Positions 15,611 through 19,266 of a stretch of DNA of 19,266 nt are shown here, in pieces; position 1 is the first letter of the stretch; every line of letters begins with the position of its first letter. This DNA is from Anaerolineae bacterium (GTDB lineage: Bacteria; Chloroflexota; Anaerolineae; 4572-78; J111). Below the pieces are notes generated by a model, which had not been told where the DNA came from, made no database searches, and was given only the letters and a program-made list of their open reading frames with translations. Both the position numbers and the translations under genes were made by a program. The DNA lies in NCBI GenBank assembly GCA_020433835.1, contig JAGRBY010000068.1, positions 1 to 19,266 on the forward strand, in the 5' to 3' direction.

Positions 15611-16488
15611 GCAGCATCTTCTCCTGCAACCCCGTTTTTGACGATAAGCGTCCCTCTTTGATCAGGATGGGGGGTGGTAGCTATGGGATACGAGCCTAGC
15701 ATTTTCACAAATCCGGCGCGGCGCAGCAGGCCAAGCAGTGCCGCTTCGGCAACAGGCTCTTGCCAATGCCCTTCAAAATCGAGGTAGAAAAGATATTGCC
15801 AGGGCCGATTTCGCCGCGGCCGCGACTCGATTTTTGTCAGGTTAATATTACGCTCGGCGAACTCACCCAGACAGTGGTAGAGTGAACCCGGTAAATGGCG
15901 AGCGCTGAAAATCAACGACGTTTTCGACCGCTGGGCACGAGGTGGATCTTCATTACCCAGCAAGAAAAAGCGGGTGTAATTAAAGGGCGCATCTTGAATA
16001 TCTTCTTCGAGAATATCGAGATGATAGATATCGGCAGCTAATTTGCTGGCGATAACCCCCAAATCCGGCTCAGGATTCTCCGCCAGATCGCGGGCGCTGC
16101 CGGCGGTATCAAAAGCAGGGGTTTCCTCTAATTTATAACGCTGGATGAATTTTTCGCACTGCAAAAGGGATTGGGACGAAGAACGAACGCGGCGTAAATT
16201 AGAAAGTTTCGCACCGGGGGCAGCCATAAGCGTATGCTGAACCCGCATAATAATTTCGGCCTGAATACGCAGATCACGTTCCATAAGCAGCTCATAGGCT
16301 TGGGGATGGGAGCCGGTAAGCGCATTTTCAACAGGCAAAATCCCAAAATCAGCTCGATTTGTCTCAACTGCCTGAAAAACTTCAATCAGTGATGTACAAG
16401 CTATCGTTTTGGTATTCGGCCCGAAATATTGGTAAATAGCGGTTTCTGAATAGGCACCGCCAACGCCTTGAAAAGCCACAGTTGTCAT
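15607..16488 (-). CDS. pheA: Prephenate dehydratase
   Basis: 293 residues from ATG 16488, with GAGG five bases upstream. A longer reading to 16545 would begin upstream of the promoter, so it is rejected. The catalytic domain (about 1-180) begins [12 protein letters not shown] and includes LPVENALTG and the catalytic Thr-Arg-Phe (172-174, NYTRFFLLG). The C-terminal ACT domain (about 189-265) has [10 protein letters not shown] and ESRP (221-224), the phenylalanine-binding signature, so feedback inhibition by phenylalanine is expected. There is no chorismate mutase domain, so this is the single-function type. It converts prephenate to phenylpyruvate, the committed step to phenylalanine, and is the first gene of a two-gene operon with aroF. 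PVENA replaces the more common PxENS, a mild change. Confidence 0.94.
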   Translation of the reverse strand: MTTVAFQGVGGAYSETAIYQYFGPNTKTIACTSLIEVFQAVETNRADFGILPVENALTGSHPQAYELLMERDLRIQAEIIMRVQHTLMAAPGAKLSNLRRVRSSSQSLLQCEKFIQRYKLEETPAFDTAGSARDLAENPEPDLGVIASKLAADIYHLDILEEDIQDAPFNYTRFFLLGNEDPPRAQRSKTSLIFSARHLPGSLYHCLGEFAERNINLTKIESRPRRNRPWQYLFYLDFEGHWQEPVAEAALLGLLRRAGFVKMLGSYPIATTPHPDQRGTLIVKNGVAGEDAA

Positions 16489-16521
16489 ATCAACCTCTAT
16501 ACCTTGAATTTTGCGGCAGGC

Positions 16522-16550
16522 AGTGTAGCACGAAGAAACATGCAAGTCAA
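16522..16550 (-). promoter_or_regulatory. Promoter of the pheA-aroF operon
   Basis: On the minus strand, TTGACT (16550-16545), a 17-base spacer ending TGC, and TACACT (16527-16522); the TGC gives an extended -10. The start is near 16515, about 27 bases before the ATG at 16488. No attenuator or T-box fits in so short a leader. Confidence 0.65.
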
Positions 16551-16652
16551 AATATGAGCCAATCAGAATAGCAAAACTAAAGACTCCCTGTCAAACTGCC
16601 GAAATACCTTTATTAGCCCTTAAAGAGCAAGTAAATAAAAGACTTCATTCTT

Positions 16653-16680
16653 TTGAAAATTATAACGAATTTCCTATGTT
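16653..16680 (+). promoter_or_regulatory. Weak candidate promoter for the small membrane protein gene
   Basis: TTGAAA (16653-16658), a 16-base spacer and TATGTT (16675-16680), about 90 bases before the ATG at 16771. The region is very AT-rich, so chance matches are likely. Confidence 0.25.
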
Positions 16681-16770
16681 TTTTTTACCTCACTCTATTG
16701 TTATCTAAATATACTAATAATGCGTCTCATTTAATATTTAGAACTGTTGGTTGGAGAAAAGGAGACTATC

Positions 16771-17139
16771 ATGACCTTTAATAAAAGCATTATTTTGAGA
16801 ATTATTGACAAAACAAAATTGGAGATTATTGACCAGGACATCATTCCGCTTGAGGCCACTGTAAAAAGGGCTTTGGCTGTTTCACTAGCGACAATAACCT
16901 TCTGGCTCTTAGGAAAAGTCATTGGATTTATCGGGATGACGACTTTGGGCAATGCGTTTTACGATATCTTTGCCCCCCTCGAATTTATCGGGCTTACGGT
17001 AGGTTTTCTTATCGGCATCGAGAGCGATATCGAAGACTTTTTTGCTTCTGTAACCAAAATTGCTTATTACACCACCATCGTACTGGTCACCTGTAGTATC
17101 GGTATTCTTCTCGGCTGGATGATTTTCTCACTCATCTAA
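16771..17139 (+). CDS. Small integral membrane protein, unknown function
   Basis: I do not recognise the family. The protein has 122 residues from ATG 16771, with AAGGAG six bases upstream; an in-frame TTG at 16747 lies before that site. A charged, Ile-rich N-terminal stretch (MTFNKSIILRIIDKTKLEII, to about residue 31) is followed by three hydrophobic segments (about 32-56, 66-83 and 98-120) separated by NAFYDIFAP and an acidic loop (IESDIEDFFASVTK). A single cysteine lies in the last helix. It has its own unit: divergent from pheA, closed by a strong bidirectional terminator. Nothing nearby suggests a job. Confidence 0.72.
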   Translation: MTFNKSIILRIIDKTKLEIIDQDIIPLEATVKRALAVSLATITFWLLGKVIGFIGMTTLGNAFYDIFAPLEFIGLTVGFLIGIESDIEDFFASVTKIAYYTTIVLVTCSIGILLGWMIFSLI

Positions 17140-17162
17140 AGGTATGTAACCTATCTCTAACA

Positions 17163-17193
17163 AAAAAAGGGTGGATTGTAACCACCCTTTTTT
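17163..17193. terminator. Bidirectional intrinsic terminator
   Basis: A 12-bp stem: AAAAAAGGGTGG (17163-17174), loop ATTGTAA, CCACCCTTTTTT (17182-17193). It lies between the convergent small membrane protein and DsbA-like genes and works with T-runs in both directions. Confidence 0.93.
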
Positions 17194-17218
17194 ATTACTA
17201 TTCAGATCAGGTTCAAGC

Positions 17219-18097
17219 TTAACCGCTCGCTTCGCCCCCTAAAATTTCCTCGATAATCTTCTCAAATTCCTCATAGGGATAGGCACCAGCCAGCGGGATA
17301 CCGTTAACCAAAAAGGCCGGCGTTCCGCGCACGCCCATTATTTGCGATAAACGAACATCATCCTCCAACGAATTTGTTTCCGAGAAGGTGGCCAAACATT
17401 GCTCAAACGCTCCCGTATCCAGTCCAACTTTTTCGGCTAGTTCCGTGAGATGAGCCGGGGTATACCCAATACCAATGTTTGCATAAACCATGTTGTGGTA
17501 ATCCCAAAATCGATCTTGTTGCGCAGCACATTCTGTTGCTTCAGCCGCTTGCATCGAGTCGGCCCCTAAAATAGGGAAGTGAACGAAAGCCATTTTCACT
17601 TTACCGGTTTCGATATACTTTTCATTGATGCGGGGCAACACTTCATGCGCCCAACGAGCGCAATAACCGCAGTTAAAATCGCCAAATTCAACGATAGTAA
17701 TCGGCGCATCCGGGCTGCCCTGGTAATGGCGGGCGCCGGAGCTAACGGCCAGCATAACGGACTGGTACGGATCAAGCGCGTTCATTTCATCAGACGCACC
17801 GACACTGGCCAGAGGAGCCACCACCGACGGTTGTTCCGGAAAGATAAGTGGTCGAAGATAAAAACCACCTAACCCACCAATCAGCAACCCCACCATAAGC
17901 AGTATCCACGGACTCGAACTTGACGATCTCGTTTCGGCTTCGACTTCCTCTACATTTACATGCTCTTCTTGTACATATGCTTCTTGCTCTTCAACAGGGT
18001 ATGTTTCAGACGGCTCAACTGTCTCCATGCTTGCCATTGAAGAAGTCGTTTCATCGGGTGAAGGGTCAGGAGAATTTTTCTCTTCGAAATCAACCAT
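17219..18097 (-). CDS. Membrane-anchored DsbA-family thiol-disulfide oxidoreductase
   Basis: 292 residues. An acidic, Ser/Glu-rich cytoplasmic tail (about 1-60) leads into one membrane helix (about 63-84), then a DsbA/thioredoxin domain outside the membrane. The domain starts RHYQGSPDAPITIVEFGDFNCGYC with the redox pair Cys143-Gly-Tyr-Cys146, continues FVHFPILGADS, and has the cis-proline motif GVRGTPAFLVNG near residue 255. Two further cysteines (ECAAQ and EQCLA) could form a structural bond. It probably makes or shuffles disulfides in exported proteins, as the DSBA_2/BdbD-type group does; no DsbB-like partner is in the window. AGGA eight bases upstream supports the ATG at 18097. The long acidic tail is unusual. 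It lies 79 bases downstream of glnS with its own promoter-like region. Confidence 0.92.
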   Translation of the reverse strand: MVDFEEKNSPDPSPDETTSSMASMETVEPSETYPVEEQEAYVQEEHVNVEEVEAETRSSSSSPWILLMVGLLIGGLGGFYLRPLIFPEQPSVVAPLASVGASDEMNALDPYQSVMLAVSSGARHYQGSPDAPITIVEFGDFNCGYCARWAHEVLPRINEKYIETGKVKMAFVHFPILGADSMQAAEATECAAQQDRFWDYHNMVYANIGIGYTPAHLTELAEKVGLDTGAFEQCLATFSETNSLEDDVRLSQIMGVRGTPAFLVNGIPLAGAYPYEEFEKIIEEILGGEASG

Positions 18098-18119
18098 CGT
18101 CTTGTCCTTTTAACTATTA

Positions 18120-18147
18120 CACAGTGTAAAATTATAGCTATACTGTG
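18120..18147 (-). promoter_or_regulatory. Inverted repeat over a -10 box before the DsbA-like gene
   Basis: CACAGT (18120-18125) and ACTGTG (18142-18147) are perfect inverted arms, extendable to nine bases with one G-T mismatch. A TATAAT lies between them on the minus strand (18136-18131), about 34 bases before the ATG. The arms could be an operator bracketing the -10. The -35 is not convincing, which suits an activator-dependent promoter. Confidence 0.45.
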
Positions 18148-18176
18148 CCACAATTACCATCAAGAATCAAATAGAA

Positions 18177-19266
18177 CTACGCTTTTTTCTTGACTTTAGC
18201 CCAGGTGTCACGCAAGGTTACCGTCCGGTTGAAAACCAGTTTGTCAGCCGTGCTATCCGGATCGACACAGAAATAGCCGGTGCGCAAAAATTGGTAACGC
18301 GTGCCTACTTCGGCATCGGCCAAAGTTGGTTCAACTTTGGCATCCGAGTTTATAAGTAACGAGTCGGGATTCAAGTTAACGGTAAAATCCTGGCCATCTT
18401 CGGTCTGTTCAGGATCTTCTTCCATAAAGAGATGATCGTAAAGCCGAATTTCTGCATCGAGCGCGTGGGCTGCCGATACCCAATGGAGCGTCCCTTTAAC
18501 CCGACGCCCATCGGGCGAGTCACCACCCCACGTTTCGGGATCGTACGTGCAGTGTAGCTCAACGATTTCACCGTTTTCGTCTTTAATGACATCGGTGCAG
18601 GTAACGTAGTAGGCGTGCATCAACCGTACCTCGCGACCGGGAGCCAGCCGGAAAAATTTCTTGTGCGGATTCTCTTGGAAGTCTTCACGCTCGATGTAGA
18701 CCACTTTTGAGAAAGGAATTTTGCGCGTTCCGGCGCTGGCATCTTCCTGATTGTTAACGGCGTCGGCGTATTCCACCTGATCGTCGGGATAATTGGTGAT
18801 GACGACTTTCAGCGGATCGAGAATAGCCATGACGCGCTGGGCATATTGGTTTAAGTTTTGGCGAAGGCAGTATTCCAGCAGGGCAAAGTCGATGGTGCTG
18901 TCGTTTTTGGCGACGCCGATACGCTCGGCAAAGTCGCGAATAGCCTCCGGCGGATAACCGCGCCGCCGCATGCCGGAAATGGTGGGCATGCGCGGGTCGT
19001 CCCAGCCGTTGACAAAGTTTTCTTTGACCAGCTTTAATAACTTGCGTTTACTCATCACGGTGTAGGTGAGATTAAGCCGGGCAAATTCAACCTGCTGGGG
19101 ATGATAGATTTCCAATTCATCCAAAAACCACTCATACAGCGGGCGATGATCTTCAAATTCCAGCGTACAAATGGAATGCGTGATGCCTTCAATCGAGTCC
19201 GATTGGCCATGCGCGTAATCGTACATTGGGTAGATGCACCATTCATCGCCGGTGCGCGGGTGTTCG
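18177..19266 (-). CDS. glnS: Glutaminyl-tRNA synthetase, C-terminal part
   Basis: The gene enters from the right edge; the last 362 codons and the stop are present. It attaches glutamine to tRNA-Gln. The visible part begins [20 protein letters not shown] and continues [20 protein letters not shown], the end of the Rossmann catalytic domain, then [11 protein letters not shown], the KMSKS-type ATP loop. [20 protein letters not shown] follows, then the two beta-barrel anticodon-binding domains (from [18 protein letters not shown] to the end), including [18 protein letters not shown], which is characteristic of GlnRS rather than GluRS. The HIGH motif lies outside the window. The ATG at 19226 lies inside the conserved domain and is not the start. 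No terminator follows; the DsbA-like gene begins 79 bases later. Confidence 0.96.
   Translation of the reverse strand, partial: EHPRTGDEWCIYPMYDYAHGQSDSIEGITHSICTLEFEDHRPLYEWFLDELEIYHPQQVEFARLNLTYTVMSKRKLLKLVKENFVNGWDDPRMPTISGMRRRGYPPEAIRDFAERIGVAKNDSTIDFALLEYCLRQNLNQYAQRVMAILDPLKVVITNYPDDQVEYADAVNNQEDASAGTRKIPFSKVVYIEREDFQENPHKKFFRLAPGREVRLMHAYYVTCTDVIKDENGEIVELHCTYDPETWGGDSPDGRRVKGTLHWVSAAHALDAEIRLYDHLFMEEDPEQTEDGQDFTVNLNPDSLLINSDAKVEPTLADAEVGTRYQFLRTGYFCVDPDSTADKLVFNRTVTLRDTWAKVKKKA

Noticed and set aside
16489..16545. Longer pheA start at 16545
   Set aside because: It would begin upstream of the -10 box and would add a stretch not typical of the family; ATG 16488 has a good ribosome binding site.
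1..19266. CRISPR array, tRNA, rRNA, prophage or complete insertion sequence
   Set aside because: I saw no regularly spaced repeats, cloverleaf-like runs, or transposase, integrase or phage structural genes.

Overview
The window reads like a piece of a bacterial chromosome of moderate GC with standard code-11 genes, Shine-Dalgarno sites and sigma70-type promoters. The gene content suggests a Chloroflexota (Anaerolineae-like) organism: a transmembrane Ser/Thr kinase with a lectin-like ectodomain, an FHA protein beside a formylglycine-generating-enzyme-like protein, a short Flp pilin, a GAF histidine kinase and a DUF4395 membrane protein. This is an inference from gene style; no rRNA or other taxonomic marker is present.

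Layout. Positions 1-123 hold the start of a minus-strand membrane glycosyltransferase that runs off the left edge. A gene-poor stretch (124-612) carries a coding remnant, three 12-bp repeats and an 82-bp element with inverted ends. A DUF4395 membrane protein (613-1101, +) then faces, tail to tail, a long minus-strand NHL-repeat/thioredoxin gene (1169-3052). Continuing on the minus strand are a double-GAF histidine kinase (3163-5058), a flavin reductase-like protein (5383-6000), a universal stress protein (6208-6627) and a Ser/Thr kinase (6677-8641). On the plus strand are a DapF-like protein (8880-9776) and a 48-residue Flp pilin (10012-10158), closed by a bidirectional terminator shared with a minus-strand DUF255/YyaL protein (10252-12297). 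A plus-strand pair, FHA protein plus FGE-like protein (12657-14586), meets a minus-strand aromatic amino acid operon pheA-aroF (14594-16488) head-on. A small membrane protein (16771-17139, +), a second bidirectional terminator, a membrane-anchored DsbA-like protein (17219-18097, -) and the 3' part of glnS (18177-19266, -) finish the window.

Main discovery. The NHL/thioredoxin gene is interrupted by one in-frame TGA (2923-2921, minus strand). It falls exactly where the first redox cysteine of the thioredoxin CxxC motif belongs, giving C-U-I-N-C. A 7-bp hairpin with an AGUU loop lies 25 nt beyond the TGA and fits the bacterial SECIS consensus. I therefore read it as one 627-residue selenoprotein (NHLRC2-like), not as two ORFs or a pseudogene. 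Gene callers would split or truncate it.

Together: three thioredoxin-fold proteins (NHLRC2-like, YyaL/DUF255 and DsbA-like) give the region a redox flavour. The kinase, FHA, FGE-like and histidine kinase genes are a signalling set. pheA-aroF and the dapF-like gene belong to amino acid metabolism, although the DapF-like protein lacks both catalytic cysteines and may not be an ordinary epimerase.
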